A DNA stretch of 64,000 bases, from the NCBI GenBank assembly GCA_024372495.1, contig CP099977.1:2170001-2234000 (forward strand), given 5' to 3'. The translations under genes and the position numbers were made by a program. How positions within the stretch are numbered: the stretch's first letter is position 1; every line of letters starts with the position of its first letter. The stretch comes from Pseudarthrobacter sp. Fe7 (GTDB taxonomy: Bacteria > Actinomycetota > Actinomycetes > Actinomycetales > Micrococcaceae). Below, in pieces: positions 46,666 through 56,877 of the stretch. The notes beneath the pieces were generated by a model, which saw nothing but the letters and a program-made list of their open reading frames with translations, did not search any database and was not told the origin of the DNA.

Positions 46666-47210
46666 TTGAAATACGCCTCTTCCATGAGTTTGATTTCTCT
46701 TTGGCCCCCCGGTGCTTCAGCACTACGTTCGAACCAGTCTCTGCGTCCTCTGAACCCGGACCTTTGCAAGTCTAGTGAGCATTCTGTGTTAACTGCCAAT
46801 AAGGGTGACTCAAATCATGAAGTGACGAACCAGGGGCCAAATATGCCACCCGCCGGTTGCCCTCAGGTGCCCCCGGACCGGCGCCGAACTGGGCGTGAAG
46901 GCTGGCAAACCGCTCCCTTTCGGGCGGCCGGCCAGGGCCGCTCCTGTAGACTGAAATTCTTATGGACAGTAAATCTAGGTGCCGGCCTGGGCGCTGTCAG
47001 CGGAGCTCGAAGAGCAGCGCCGCGCAGTCCGCCCCCAGAGCCGGCAAACCCCGACAACGCGCCCATCACCAGCCAACGGCCCAGCTCGCCGCAGCCCGCA
47101 CGGACCAGGGGTCGGTTTCTGCCGATCATCCTCCGCCGGGACGAAACAGTCCTTCCACTCCGACTCCCACCACGCTTCCGGAAGTTTCCAAACTCCAGGC
47201 GGGATGCTGA
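46666..47210. other. 545-base gap upstream of kgd and the DUF21-CBS operon
   Basis: I see no supported gene here. The gap should hold divergent promoters for kgd (minus) and the DUF21-CBS gene (plus). A weak -35/-10 pair for the plus strand is TAGACT (about 46948) and TAAATC (about 46971) with a 17-base spacer. A plus-strand open frame at 46962-47210 has skewed composition (Arg, Pro, Ser, Gln) with no family features and is not called. Confidence 0.5.
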
Positions 47211-48545
47211 ATGGAGTGGCTCCTCCTCGCAGCAGGCTTGCTGCTGATCGCCGGCACGGGATTCTTCGTGGCCGTCGAGTTTTCACTCATTGCCCTGGAC
47301 CAGTCCACTGTCCAGCGCGCAATCGACGACGGCGACACCGGCGCCGTACCCCTGCTCACGTGCCTTAAGTCACTGTCAACCCAGCTGTCCAGCTGCCGGC
47401 TCGGCATCACGTTGACTACGTTGCTCACCGGTTATGTGATGGAGCCGTCGGTGGGCCGCCTCCTCAAGGCGCCCCTTGGCGCCGTCGGACTTCCCGACGT
47501 GGCCGTGGAATCCGCCTCGCTCATTCTGGCGATGGTGGTCGCTACGCTGCTCTCCATGCTCCTGGGTGAGCTGGTCCCTAAGAACCTGGCGATCGCTCTC
47601 GCGTTTCCCGTGGGCCGTGCGCTGGCCGGCCCGCAGCTGGTTTTCACCACGATCTTCAAGCCGGCCATCCTGGTCCTGAACGGATTTTCCAACAAGGTCC
47701 TCCATGTCTTTGGGCTGGAGGCCAAGGAGGAGATCTCGGGGGCGCGGACGCCCGCGGAGCTTGCTTCACTGGTCCGCAGGTCCGCGGCGATGGGAACGCT
47801 CGACGCCGGAACGGCCAACTTCATTGCCCGCACCCTGAACTTCTCCACCAGGACAGCGGCCGATGTCATGACCCCGCGCATCCGGCTTGAAACCATCGAC
47901 GCGGACCAGCCGGTCTCCGACGTGGTGGATGCGGCGCGCAGGACGGGCTACTCACGGTTCCCTGTCATTGGGGATTCGGCCGACGACATCCGCGGCCTGG
48001 TGCACGTCAAGAAGGCGGTTGCCGTTCCGTGGGAACGCCGACAAAACCTTGAAGCCGGGGCCATCATGACCGAGGTGCTCCGCGTGCCCGAAACCATCCA
48101 CTTGGATGCCTTGCTGGCGGAGCTTCGGGAGGGAAACCTCCAGCTGGCCGTCGTCCTGGACGAATACGGCGGAACCGCCGGCATTGCCACCCTGGAAGAC
48201 CTGGTGGAGGAGATTGTTGGCGAGGTGGCGGACGAGCACGACAAAGTCCGCCCGGGACTCCTGCAAAGTGCTTCCGGCGACTGGTACTTCCCGGGGCTCC
48301 TCCGTCCCGATGAGTTGTCAGAGCAAATTCCCGGACTGAGCGTTCCGGACGAAGCAGCCTATGAAACCGTAGGTGGCTATGTCATGAGCCAACTCGGCAG
48401 GATCGCCGCCGTGGGCGACACCGTCCCCGTGAATGGCGGAACCCTCAGCGTCACCCGCATGGATGGCCGCAGGATCGACCGCATCTGTTTCCGCCCCGTA
48501 GCGGAACCGGCTGAGCGGGATGCAAACCACAGGAGCAAGCCATGA
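47211..48545 (+). CDS. DUF21-CBS-CorC_HlyC membrane protein (paralogue 1)
   Basis: The 444-residue protein belongs to the CNNM/CorC transporter-like family. An N-terminal DUF21 domain has four helices (about 1-170) including SCRLGITLTTLLTGYVMEPSVG and LLGELVPKNLAIA; then a CBS pair with VMTPRIRLETID, GYSRFPVIGD and LAVVLDEYGGTAGIATLEDLVEEIVGEV; then a C-terminal CorC/HlyC domain with VGGYVMSQLGRIAAVGD. Relatives transport or sense Mg2+/Co2+; haemolysin names are historical. It overlaps the next, related gene by four bases. Confidence 0.9.
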   Translation: MEWLLLAAGLLLIAGTGFFVAVEFSLIALDQSTVQRAIDDGDTGAVPLLTCLKSLSTQLSSCRLGITLTTLLTGYVMEPSVGRLLKAPLGAVGLPDVAVESASLILAMVVATLLSMLLGELVPKNLAIALAFPVGRALAGPQLVFTTIFKPAILVLNGFSNKVLHVFGLEAKEEISGARTPAELASLVRRSAAMGTLDAGTANFIARTLNFSTRTAADVMTPRIRLETIDADQPVSDVVDAARRTGYSRFPVIGDSADDIRGLVHVKKAVAVPWERRQNLEAGAIMTEVLRVPETIHLDALLAELREGNLQLAVVLDEYGGTAGIATLEDLVEEIVGEVADEHDKVRPGLLQSASGDWYFPGLLRPDELSEQIPGLSVPDEAAYETVGGYVMSQLGRIAAVGDTVPVNGGTLSVTRMDGRRIDRICFRPVAEPAERDANHRSKP

Positions 48546-49613
48546 GCGACTGGGCCGGAATATTGTGGCTGGGTTTCCTCCTGCTGGGCAACGCCTTTTT
48601 CGTGGCCGCCGAGTTTGCCATCATGTCTGCCCGCCGCAGCCAGATTGAACCCATGGCAGACGCCGGGTCAAAGCGCGCCCAGACCACCCTGCGTGCCATG
48701 GAGAACGTCTCCCTGATGCTGGCATGCGCTCAGCTCGGCATCACGGTCTGTTCGCTGTTGATCCTGTTGGTGGCCGAGCCCGCGATCCACCACCTGCTCG
48801 CGGTTCCCATCGAGACCGTGGGACTCCCGGTGGAGGCGGCTGACGTGGCAACTTTCGCAGTGGCCCTGCTGGTGGTGACTTTCCTGCACGTGACGTTTGG
48901 TGAGATGGTGCCCAAGAACATCTCCGTGTCCGTCGCGGACAAGGCAGCACTGTTCCTGGCCCCGCCGCTGCTGTTCATCGCCCGGCTGGTCCATCCGGTG
49001 ATTTCAGCCCTCAACTGGTCGGCCAACCACATCCTCAAACTGATGCGGATCGAGCCCAAGGACGAGGTGACCTCCTCCTTCACGCTGGAGGAGGTGCAGT
49101 CCATCGTCCAGGAGTCAACCCGCCACGGTTTGGTGGACGACGACGCCGGGCTCATCACCGGTGCGCTTGAGTTCTCCGAACATACAGCCGAGGACATAAT
49201 GGTGCCGCTCGGAAACCTCGTCATGCTGGGGGCCTCAACCACCCCCGTGGAGTTTGAGAAAGCCGTCAGCCGTACGGGCTTCTCGCGGTTCCCCATGCTC
49301 GATGACGAGGATATGCTTTACGGCTACCTCCATGTCAAGGACGTTCTGTCCATTCCTGAGTCCGCCTACGAGCCTGCCCATCGCCGAGAGCCAGGTCCGG
49401 TCACTGGCAAACCTTGCGCTGGGTGACGAGATCGAAAAGGCCATGTCCGTCATGCAGCGCACCGGATCCCACCTTGCGCGCGTGATCGGCCCGGACGGCA
49501 ACACGCGTGGTGTCCTCTTCCTTGAGGACGTCATCGAACAGCTTGTCGGCGAAATCCGGGACGCAACGCAGGCCACCGGCATCCGCCGGCTGGGCCAACC
49601 GAACGGGAACTGA
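48542..49613 (+). CDS. DUF21-CBS membrane protein (paralogue 2, frameshift)
   Basis: Restored to 356 residues. It has a DUF21 domain (NAFFVAAEFAIMSARRSQIEP, CAQLGITVCSLLI, FGEMVPKNISVS) and a CBS pair (DIMVPLGNLVML, GFSRFPMLDD, GNTRGVLFLEDVIEQLVGEI), but lacks the C-terminal CorC domain of its neighbour. The frame is lost at 49371-49375, where AGCCT should be AGCT (AYELPIAESQVR). The pair with paralogue 1 is common in actinobacteria and probably acts as a heteromeric divalent-cation transporter. Confidence 0.88.
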
Positions 49614-49618
49614 CAGCG

Positions 49619-49649
49619 CATGTCGCCCCTCCGGTGGAGGGGCGACATG
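49619..49649. terminator. Strong hairpin after DUF21-CBS operon
   Basis: CATGTCGCCCCTCC pairs with GGAGGGGCGACATG around GGT, a 14-pair stem directly after the stop at 49613. There is no clear T-run, so it may work as a hairpin-only terminator, common in actinobacteria. Confidence 0.75.
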
Positions 49650-49687
49650 TGGCAGCCTTCCCGCTAGGCGCGCAGAAACCTAAATAG

Positions 49688-49696
49688 GAATCATTC
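49688..49696. promoter_or_regulatory. Possible Zur box upstream of znuA
   Basis: GAATCATTC is a nine-base palindrome in an AT-richer stretch 59 bases before the znuA start. It matches the AATNATT core of Zur/Fur boxes. Only the core is symmetric, so the call is tentative. Confidence 0.35.
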
Positions 49697-49754
49697 GCAT
49701 TTGGGTATAGGCTTGGATTATCGTCCTCCCATCCTTTGTGAACTGAGGTTTTTC

Positions 49755-50731
49755 GTGCGCCGTCCACCCGCCGCCAGCTCATTCCTTGCCGCCCTCACGG
49801 GCCTTGGCCTCATGCTCAGTGCGTGCAGCCCCCAGCCGTCGCAGACCGCGGACCCGGGGCAGGGGATCAATGTGGTGGCGTCAACGAACGTCTACGGTGA
49901 CATTGCCCGGACAATCGGCGGGGACAAGGTCAAGGTGACCGCCATCATCAACAACGCAGGCCAGGATCCGCATTCCTATGAAGCGACGGCCCAGGACCGG
50001 CTGGCTGTGTCCAAAGCGCAACTGGTCATCGAAAATGGCGGCGGCTACGACGACTTCATCCACACCCTCGTGGAGAGCAGCAAGCTCGACGCCGCGTCGG
50101 TGCTGACCGCCGTCGAAGCCTCCGGCCTTGCCCATCCGGAAGAAGCCACCCCTGCGCAGTCGTCCGCCGCCCCGGCCGCGTCGGACGGGCACGACCACGG
50201 CGACCTCAACGAGCACGTCTGGTACAGCCTGGCAGGGATGGAGCGGATGGCTGACGGCATCGCGGGCAAGCTTGCCGCCCTGGACCCAGGCTCAGCCGCA
50301 ACATTCTCTGCCAACGCTGATTCCTTCAAGTCGGCACTATCGTCCCTGCACGGTCAGCTGGACGCGGTGAAAGCAGCCGCGGGCGGGGGAAGGTGGCAGT
50401 TACGGAGCCGGTGCCGCTCTATTTGCTGGAGGACGCCGGCCTGGTGAACGCGACGCCCGGGCAGTACACGGCAGCCATCGAGGAGGGTACGGACGTTCCT
50501 CCGGCCGTCCTGAAGGAGGCCACCGGCCTGGTGGGTTCGAGGGCGGTCCGCCTGCTGGCCTACAATGCCCAGACGGAAGGCCCCCAGACGGAAGCCCTGA
50601 AGAAGGCGGCTGAAACCGCCGGAGTGCCGGTGGTGGACTTCACCGAGACCCTGCCCGAAGGCAAGACCTACCTGCAGTGGATGACGGACAATGTGAACAA
50701 CATCAGCAAGGTCCTGGAGACAACCAAGTGA
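49755..50731 (+). CDS. znuA: Zinc ABC transporter substrate-binding lipoprotein (frameshift)
   Basis: Restored to 325 residues. A lipoprotein signal peptide ends in LMLSAC. The mature part has VVASTNVYGDIARTIGGDKV, NAGQDPHSYEATAQDR (His ligand), a His-rich loop DGHDHGDLNEHVWYSL, and after the break LAYNAQTEGPQTEAL and VVDFTETLPEGKTYLQWM. This is a cluster A-I metal-binding protein, presumably for zinc. The frame is lost at 50385-50389, where five Gs should be six (GGGKVAVTEPVPLYL). GTG start at 49755 with GAGG upstream. It overlaps znuC by four bases. Confidence 0.88.
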
Positions 50732-51540
50732 AATCCGTCATCAGCCTCAAAGGGGCGTGCCTCAAGTTCGGCCAGCGCACACTCTGGGAGGACCTGGACC
50801 TGGACATCAGGCCCGGCGAGTTCTTCGCCGTGCTGGGTCCCAACGGCAGCGGCAAGACCAGCTTCCTGAAAGTCCTGCTGGGCCTGCAGAAGCTGCACTC
50901 CGGGGAGGCATCCCTGGGCGGCCGGCCCGTGGAACGCGGCAGCAGCCTGATCGGCTACATTCCCCAGCAGAAATCCTTTGCGCCGGATACGCCCATGCGG
51001 GCCCGTGACCTGGTGGCACTGGGAGTGGACGGCCACCGCTGGGGATTCCGCCTGTCGTATGCCAAGACAAACCGCAAGGTAAGCCAGCTCCTGGCTCGTG
51101 GGAGCTTCCGACTACGCCAACGTCCCGGTCGGCCAGCTTTCCGGCGGCGAGCAGCAGCGGCTCCGGGTGGCGCAAGCCCTGGCCACGGATCCCCAGGTCC
51201 TGCTCTGCGATGAGCCGCTGCTGTCCCTTGATCTGCATCACCAGCAGGCCGTGAGCGCCCTGATCAGCAAGCAAAGCCGTGAGCACAACAGTGCCGTTGT
51301 CTTCGTCACGCACGAAATCAACCCGATCATCGAGTACGTGGACCGTGTCCTCTACCTGGCCGGGGGCGCTTCCGGGTAGGGGCGCCCGACGAAGTCATGA
51401 CCACCGAAGTGCTGTCCGACCTTTACGGCAGCCACGTAGAAGTGATCCGGGCCAATGGCCGGATCGTGGTGGTGGGCCTGCCCGACGCCACCACCCACCA
51501 CCACGCCGGGGCAGACACGATGGCAGGAGAGGTGGCGTAA
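50728..51540 (+). CDS. znuC: Zinc ABC transporter ATPase (two frameshifts)
   Basis: About 270 residues when restored. The first frame has LGPNGSGKTSFLKVLLG (Walker A) and IPQQKSF (Q-loop), the second [15 protein letters not shown] and LLCDEPLLSLDLHHQQ, with VFVTHEINP; a third carries the tail to 51540 with DATTHHHAGAD. The second break (51362-51366) is a G-run of five that should be six. The first, near 51091-51100 (CTGGCTCGTGGG), is not resolved: one extra base or two lost bases both restore the frame. GTG start overlaps znuA and the TAATG end overlaps znuB. The His-rich tail may help hold zinc. Confidence 0.87.
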
Positions 51541-52424
51541 TGGACGCCGACAGTATCCTGGGTGCCATCTTCAACTTCGACAACTACGGCGAACTGCTGG
51601 TCCTGGTCCAGAACTCCATCTGGGCCGGCGCCATCCTGGGGCTTCTCGGCGGCCTTGTGGGCACTTTTGTCATGAAGCGAGACCTCGCCTTCGCCGTCCA
51701 CGGCATCTCCGAGCTTTCCTTTGCCGGGGCTGCCTTTGCGCTGCTGGTCGGGGCGGATGTGGTCTTCGGCTCGCTGGCAGGATCGGTGGCGGCCGCGCTG
51801 ATCCTGGGCCTGATGGGGGTCCGCGCAAGGGACAAGAACTCGATCATCGGGGTCATCATGCCGTTCGGGCTGGGGCTTGGCATCCTGTTCCTCTCCCTGT
51901 ACCAGGGCCGCGCAGCCAACAAGTTCGGACTGCTGACCGGGCAGATCGTTTCCGTGGACACCGTCCAGCTCCAGGCACTCGCCGGGACCGCCGTCGTCGT
52001 GATGCTTGTGCTGGCCGCCATCTGGCGGCCGCTCAACTTCGCCAGTGTGGACCCCGAACTTGCCGAGGCGCGCGGAGTGCCCGTCCGCAGCCTGGCCATC
52101 GTGTTCATGATCGTCCTGGGCGTCAGCGTGGCCCTGTCCATCCAGGTGGTGGGCGCCCTGCTGGTCCTCGCCCTGCTGATTACCCCAGCGGCCGCGGCGC
52201 TGCGGGTAACGTCCTCGCCGGTAGCGGCGGTGGTCCTCAGCGTAGCCTTTGCAGTGACGGCCACGGTGGGTGGAATCCTGCTGGCCCTGGGTGGCCGGAT
52301 CCCCATCAGCCCCTATGTCACCACGTTGTCGTTCCTGATCTACGTGGTGTGCCGTGCCATCGGGTCGGTGCGTGGCGCCCGGGGATTCAATGGGCGGGTC
52401 CTTACAGCTTCCCGGCAGCCTTAA
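51540..52424 (+). CDS. znuB: Zinc ABC transporter permease
   Basis: The 294-residue permease of the ABC-3 family has eight or so hydrophobic helices, with VGTFVMKRDLAFAVHGISELSFAGAA in the first third, FGLGLGILFLSLYQGRAANKFGLLTG in the middle and VSVALSIQVVGALLVLALLITPAAAALR towards the end. The ATG overlaps the znuC stop by one base. Its 3' end overlaps the zur 3' end by 23 bases on the opposite strand, so the transporter and its regulator converge. Confidence 0.92.
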   Translation: MDADSILGAIFNFDNYGELLVLVQNSIWAGAILGLLGGLVGTFVMKRDLAFAVHGISELSFAGAAFALLVGADVVFGSLAGSVAAALILGLMGVRARDKNSIIGVIMPFGLGLGILFLSLYQGRAANKFGLLTGQIVSVDTVQLQALAGTAVVVMLVLAAIWRPLNFASVDPELAEARGVPVRSLAIVFMIVLGVSVALSIQVVGALLVLALLITPAAAALRVTSSPVAAVVLSVAFAVTATVGGILLALGGRIPISPYVTTLSFLIYVVCRAIGSVRGARGFNGRVLTASRQP

Positions 52425-52864
52425 GGGCGGTGCAGTCCGGGCACAGCCCGAAAATTTCCACCGTGTGGTCCACTTCCGTGAACCCGTGCTCGGCCGCCGT
52501 GCGCACGGCCCACGTTTCCACGGCGGGGGCTTCCACCTCCACGGCCTTGCCGCAGTTCCTGCACAACAGATGGTGGTGGTGTCCGGTCACGGCACAGCGC
52601 CGGTACACAGCCTCGCCCTCGCCGTTGCGGAGCACGTCCACCAGGCCTTCATCCGCAAGTGACTGCAGGATCCGGTAAGCGGTGGCCAGCGAGACGGACA
52701 CGCCTTGGTTCTGGAGGATCCGGTAGAGCCTCCTGCGTGCTGACAAAGTCGTCCAGGCGGTCCAGTGCGGCACTGACGGCCTTACGCTGCTTGGTAACCC
52801 GCTGTTCCTTGCCGCCTGTTGCCGGGGACGGGGCGGCGGAATCAGCCTTGACGCCGATCGGCAT
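52402..52864 (-). CDS. zur: Zinc uptake regulator Zur, Fur family (frameshift)
   Basis: Restored to 153 residues. It has the Fur winged helix (VTKQRKAVSAALDRLDDFVSTQ, SLATAYRILQSLADEGLVDVLR) and the metal core TGHHHHLLCRNCGKAVEVE and GLCPDC, the structural zinc Cys pairs. The frame is lost at 52727-52731, where AGCCT on the plus strand should be AGCT (STQELYRILQNQG). ATG at 52864 is preferred; a TTG at 52891 is possible. The neighbour znuACB makes Zur the best assignment among Fur, PerR and Zur. Confidence 0.9.
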
Positions 52865-52954
52865 GGACGAACTCGCTTCCGTGGGGGGCAAACATCAAGA
52901 TTACCAGTCAGGGCCCCGTGGACAGCGTTCCGGGACGGACCCTAGGCTGGCGCT

Positions 52955-53612
52955 ATGAAGCTGACCAAATACACCCACGCCTGCGTCCGGCTAGAAAAGG
53001 AGGGCGGGGTCCTGGTCCTTGATCCCGGCACTTTCTCCGAATCAGCGGAGGCACTGTCAGGGGCCCAGGCAGTATTGGTGACCCACGAACACCCTGACCA
53101 TCTTGACGCCGGGGCCGTGGTGGAAGCCCTCCAGGGCAACCCGCACCTGCAGGCTCCACGCTCCCGACGGCGTGGCACGCCAGCTGCGGGAGGAGGCCCC
53201 CGCTGCAGCCGACCGCATCCACGTCGTGGAACCCGGCTCCTCCTTCCAGGCGGCGGGCTTCGACATCCGCAGCTTTGGCGGCCAGCATGCCCTGATCCAC
53301 CCGCAGATCCCGGTGGTGGCCAACATCGGCTTCCTGGTCGACCAGAACGTGTACCACCCCGGGGACTCGTTCATCATCCCGGACGGCATCACGGTCCAGA
53401 CCCTCCTGGTTCCGCTGCACGCCCCCTGGAGCAAGTCGGCCGAGGTAGTGGACTTCGTGATCGGAGTGCGGGCGCCGCGGGCGTTCCAGATCCACGACGG
53501 GCTGCTCAACGACAACGGCTTGGCCATCGTTGAAGGGCACGTTGAACGGATCGGGGCCAAGTACGGCACCGAATACCGTCACCTGGCGCCCCGCGAGTCC
53601 GTGGAGGTCTAG
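52955..53612 (+). CDS. Metallo-beta-lactamase-fold metal-dependent hydrolase (frameshift)
   Basis: Restored to 218 residues. [11 protein letters not shown] is the HxHxDH zinc motif, with GGQHALIHP and VPLHAPWSK giving the later His ligands, as in UlaG-like lactonases and the YtkL/TM1162 group. The frame is lost at 53151-53155, where AGGCT should be AGCT ([11 protein letters not shown]). The substrate is unknown. It converges with the Cds1-like gene, with which it overlaps by four bases. Confidence 0.86.
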
Positions 53613-54712
53613 CCGGTCCATTCCCCGGTGTCGAGGAACCGGGCAATCACCGCTTCATGCGCCGCGGGATCCAACCCCTGCTGAACCAGCCAGTCCTGGT
53701 TCCAGTAGTTGCCCGCATAGCGTTCGCCGCCGTCGCACATCAACGACACCACGCTGCCCCGGCGGCCCTCCGACAGCATGCCTGCAATTGTCTGCCAGAC
53801 TCCCCACAGGTTGGTGCCGGTGGACGGGCCGGCGTGCAGTCCGGCGAAGGAGTGCAGGTGCCGCATCGCAGCGATCGAGGCCGCATCCGGCACCTGGACC
53901 ATCCTGTCGATCACCGTGGGAATGAAGCTTGGCTCCATCCGCGCCCGGCCAATGCCCTCGATCCTGGAGGGCAGGCCGGTGGGCTTACCGGCTGGTTCCC
54001 CCAGCCAGCCCGGGTAGAAGGCGGAGTTTTCCGGGTCCACCACCAGCAGCCTGGTGGGATGGCTGTGGTAGCGCAAGTACCGGCCGATCGTGGCGCTGGT
54101 TCCACCGGTCCCGGCGCCCACCACGATCCAGTCCGGCACCGGGTGCGGTTCCAGGCTGAGCTGGCCGAAGATCGATTCGGCGATGTTGTTGTTGCCCCGC
54201 CAGTCCGTTGCGCGTTCCGCGTAGGTGAACTGGTCCATGTAGTGCCCCCTGCAGGTGGCAGCGGTCTCTTCTGCCGCTGCGTACACGTCGGACGCGCTTT
54301 CCACCAGGAGACAGGAGCCACCGAACTGTTCGATCAGCGCGATCTTTTCCGGGCTCGTGGTGCGTGCCATGACGGCGACGAAGGGCAGCCCCAGTAGCTG
54401 GGCGAAGTACGCCTCCGAAACAGCGGTGCTGCCGCTGGAGGCCTCCACGATGGTGGTGTCCTCCCGGATCCAGCCGTTGACCAGGCCGAACAGGAACAGC
54501 GACCTTGCCAGCCGGTGCTTCAGGCTGCCGGAACGGTGCGTGGATTCGTCCTTGAGGTACAGCTGGATGCCCCAGTGCTCCGGCAGGTCCACGGAGTAGA
54601 GGTGGGTGTCAGCCGAGCGGTTGTTTTCCGCCTTGATGGTGCGGATGGCCCGGTCAGCCCAGTCCCTGTCCGTTCCGCCGCTGTCCGTGCCGGTACTGCC
54701 CGCGATCTTCAC
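53609..54712 (-). CDS. PLP-dependent cysteine desulfhydrase/cysteine synthase-like enzyme
   Basis: The 367-residue protein is a fold-type II PLP enzyme with the lysine in [32 protein letters not shown] (substrate loop), [18 protein letters not shown] (phosphate-binding Gly loop) and [17 protein letters not shown]. The long N-terminus with [20 protein letters not shown] fits the actinobacterial Cds1 group, whose mycobacterial member releases hydrogen sulfide from cysteine. A role as cysteine synthase is less likely because the SGSLK replaces the usual SVKDR motif. Next gene, divergent, is a rhodanese. Confidence 0.85.
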   Translation of the reverse strand: MKIAGSTGTDSGGTDRDWADRAIRTIKAENNRSADTHLYSVDLPEHWGIQLYLKDESTHRSGSLKHRLARSLFLFGLVNGWIREDTTIVEASSGSTAVSEAYFAQLLGLPFVAVMARTTSPEKIALIEQFGGSCLLVESASDVYAAAEETAATCRGHYMDQFTYAERATDWRGNNNIAESIFGQLSLEPHPVPDWIVVGAGTGGTSATIGRYLRYHSHPTRLLVVDPENSAFYPGWLGEPAGKPTGLPSRIEGIGRARMEPSFIPTVIDRMVQVPDAASIAAMRHLHSFAGLHAGPSTGTNLWGVWQTIAGMLSEGRRGSVVSLMCDGGERYAGNYWNQDWLVQQGLDPAAHEAVIARFLDTGEWTG

Positions 54713-54818
54713 CGCACCAGCCTACCCGCGGCAGCAGGGGTTGCCCGTCTAGAGTTGGACCGTTGGCTGGGCAGCCGCTGCCCCGGCATGCCGGCCCGGA
54801 TTCCGCAGGAGGAGCACC

Positions 54819-55711
54819 ATGAAGCCGTTAATTGACGTTCCCGGCCTTGAAGCCAGGCTTGCCGCCGGGCACCGGACGGTGCTGTTGGATGTGCGCTGGG
54901 TGCTGGGCGATCCGCATGGCCATGACCACTACCTTGCCGGGCACCTCCCGGGCGCAGTATTCGTGGACCTGGCCACTGAGCTGTCGGACCCCGCAGTTCC
55001 GGACCGGGGGCGGCACCCGCTGCCCTCCCGCGGCCAGTTTCAAGAGTCCGCGCGGCGCTGGGGCATCCGGAACGGCGACGTCGTGGTTGCCTACGATGAC
55101 AGCGCCAACATGGCCGCGGCCAGGCTGTGGTGGATGCTGCGCGACGCCGGCTTCACCGGGGTTTGCCTGCTCGACGGCGGTTTGGGCGCCTGGCGTGCCG
55201 CCGGCCTGCCGCTAGAGCCGGGCCCGGTCCATCCCGCCCCCGGTGACGTTCAGCTGGGCAGTGGGCAGATGCCCGTGGTCGACGCCGGGGCTGCCGCCGC
55301 GTGGCCGCACGCCGGCCTCCTGCTCGACGCGAGGGCGGGGAGCGGTACCGGGGCGAGATCGAACCGGTTGACCCCCGTGCCGGCCACATTCCCGGAGCGG
55401 TGAGCGCCCCCACCGCTGCGAACGTGGACGGCGCCGGACGCTTCCTGCCACCTGCGGAACTGCGGCGGAGGTTCGAATCCCTTGGCGTGCAGGACGGGAA
55501 GCCGGTCGCGGTTTACTGCGGCTCGGGCGTCACGGCGGCCCACGAGGTGGCAGCTTTGGAACTTGCCGGGTTCTCCGCTGCCCTCTACCCGGGTTCCTTC
55601 TCCGAGTGGTCAAACCGGTCGGACCTCCCGGTGGCCACCGGGCCGGAACCCGGGCGCGGAGCCGCACCGGCTGGAAACTCCGGAGCAGCCGGGGGTAGCG
55701 TCGCACTATGA
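54819..55711 (+). CDS. Sulfurtransferase (tandem rhodanese, frameshift)
   Basis: Restored to 297 residues with two rhodanese domains. The first has [26 protein letters not shown] and [17 protein letters not shown] with Asp in place of the catalytic Cys; the second has the active [13 protein letters not shown] loop. This is the usual layout of thiosulfate or 3-mercaptopyruvate sulfurtransferases. The frame is lost at 55337-55340, where GGGG should be GGGGG ([17 protein letters not shown]). AGGAGGAGCACC precedes the ATG. With the neighbouring Cds1 it suggests sulfide/sulfane handling. Confidence 0.9.
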
Positions 55712-56877
55712 CACCAGGACGCCCCGTGCCACCGCCCCTTGCCCATCCCATCCCACCGGCTGATGAACCCACAGCCACCGAAGCCGAAGCCGTAAGCGCC
55801 GGCGCACGCGCCGCGGCCTATGGCGCAGTCTCCGGGGACAGCGGGCTGGTGCCGCTGACAGTCGCCAGGCGCGCCCCCAATCCGGACGACGTGGAGATCG
55901 CTATCGAGTTCTGCGGGCTCTGCCACTCGGATGTGCACGCCACCCGGGGAGAATGGGGCGGCCAGGCGTACCCCCTGGTGCCCGGCCACGAAATTGTGGG
56001 AACGGTCAGCAGGACCGGCGCGAACGTTACCGGCTTCGCTGTGGGCGACCGCGTTGGCGTTGGCTGCATGGTGGACTCCTGCCGGGAATGCGAAAGCTGC
56101 CTGGACGGACTGGAGCAGTACTGCGAAAACGGCATGACCGGAACCTACGGTGCCAAGGACCGGCGCAACGGCGATGCCATCACCCAAGGTGGCTACTCGT
56201 CCTCCATCGTGGTGGACCGCCGCTACGTCCTCCGCGTCCCGGAGTCACTGGACCCGGCCGCAGCGGCACCCCTGTTGTGCGCCGGGGTCACCACCTTCTC
56301 GCCACTGCGGCACTTCGACGTCGAGGAAGGCGACGTGGTGGGCGTTGCAGGGCTTGGCGGCCTGGGCCACATGGCCGTCAAGCTGGCCAAGGCCATGGGC
56401 GCAAAGGTGGTGGTTTTCACCACCTCGGAGTCGAAAGTTGCGGCCGCCCTGGAACTGGGGGCGGACGAAGTTGTCCTGTCCCGGGATGAGGACGCCATGG
56501 CCGCCGCGAACCGCACCATCGACCTCATCATCGATACCGTTGCGGCGCCCCACGACCTGAACCCGTTCTTCCGCACCCTGCGCGTGGACGGGGCATTGTT
56601 CCAGCTTGGGCTGCCCTCCGAGGCCATGCCGCCCGTCAACCCGGGTGCACTCATCCGGCGCAGGATTGCCTATGCAGGGTCGCTGATCGGCAGCATTGCC
56701 GAAACGCAGGAGATGCTGGACTTCTGTGCTGAGCACGGCGTGGTGGCTGACATCGAGATGGTGGCCGCCGGCGGCCTGAATGAAGCCTACGACCGGATGG
56801 TCGCTGGAGACGTAAAGTACCGGTTCGTGCTGGATACCAGCACACTGCAGGCAGCAGCCGAGGAGGCAGACGCATGA
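55708..56877 (+). CDS. NAD(P)-dependent alcohol dehydrogenase (YahK/CAD type)
   Basis: The 389-residue MDR enzyme has [15 protein letters not shown] (catalytic Cys and His), [10 protein letters not shown], the zinc lobe [15 protein letters not shown] and [20 protein letters not shown] (NADP loop). These match the cinnamyl-alcohol-dehydrogenase-like YahK group that reduces many aldehydes. About 35 N-terminal residues precede the usual start; an internal start is possible, but the ATGA overlap with the rhodanese supports 55708. It is followed by the HIT gene with a four-base overlap. Confidence 0.9.
   Translation: MTPGRPVPPPLAHPIPPADEPTATEAEAVSAGARAAAYGAVSGDSGLVPLTVARRAPNPDDVEIAIEFCGLCHSDVHATRGEWGGQAYPLVPGHEIVGTVSRTGANVTGFAVGDRVGVGCMVDSCRECESCLDGLEQYCENGMTGTYGAKDRRNGDAITQGGYSSSIVVDRRYVLRVPESLDPAAAAPLLCAGVTTFSPLRHFDVEEGDVVGVAGLGGLGHMAVKLAKAMGAKVVVFTTSESKVAAALELGADEVVLSRDEDAMAAANRTIDLIIDTVAAPHDLNPFFRTLRVDGALFQLGLPSEAMPPVNPGALIRRRIAYAGSLIGSIAETQEMLDFCAEHGVVADIEMVAAGGLNEAYDRMVAGDVKYRFVLDTSTLQAAAEEADA

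Noticed and set aside
46962..47210. Plus-strand open frame of 82 codons before the DUF21-CBS gene
   Set aside because: Skewed composition, no ribosome site and no recognisable domain.
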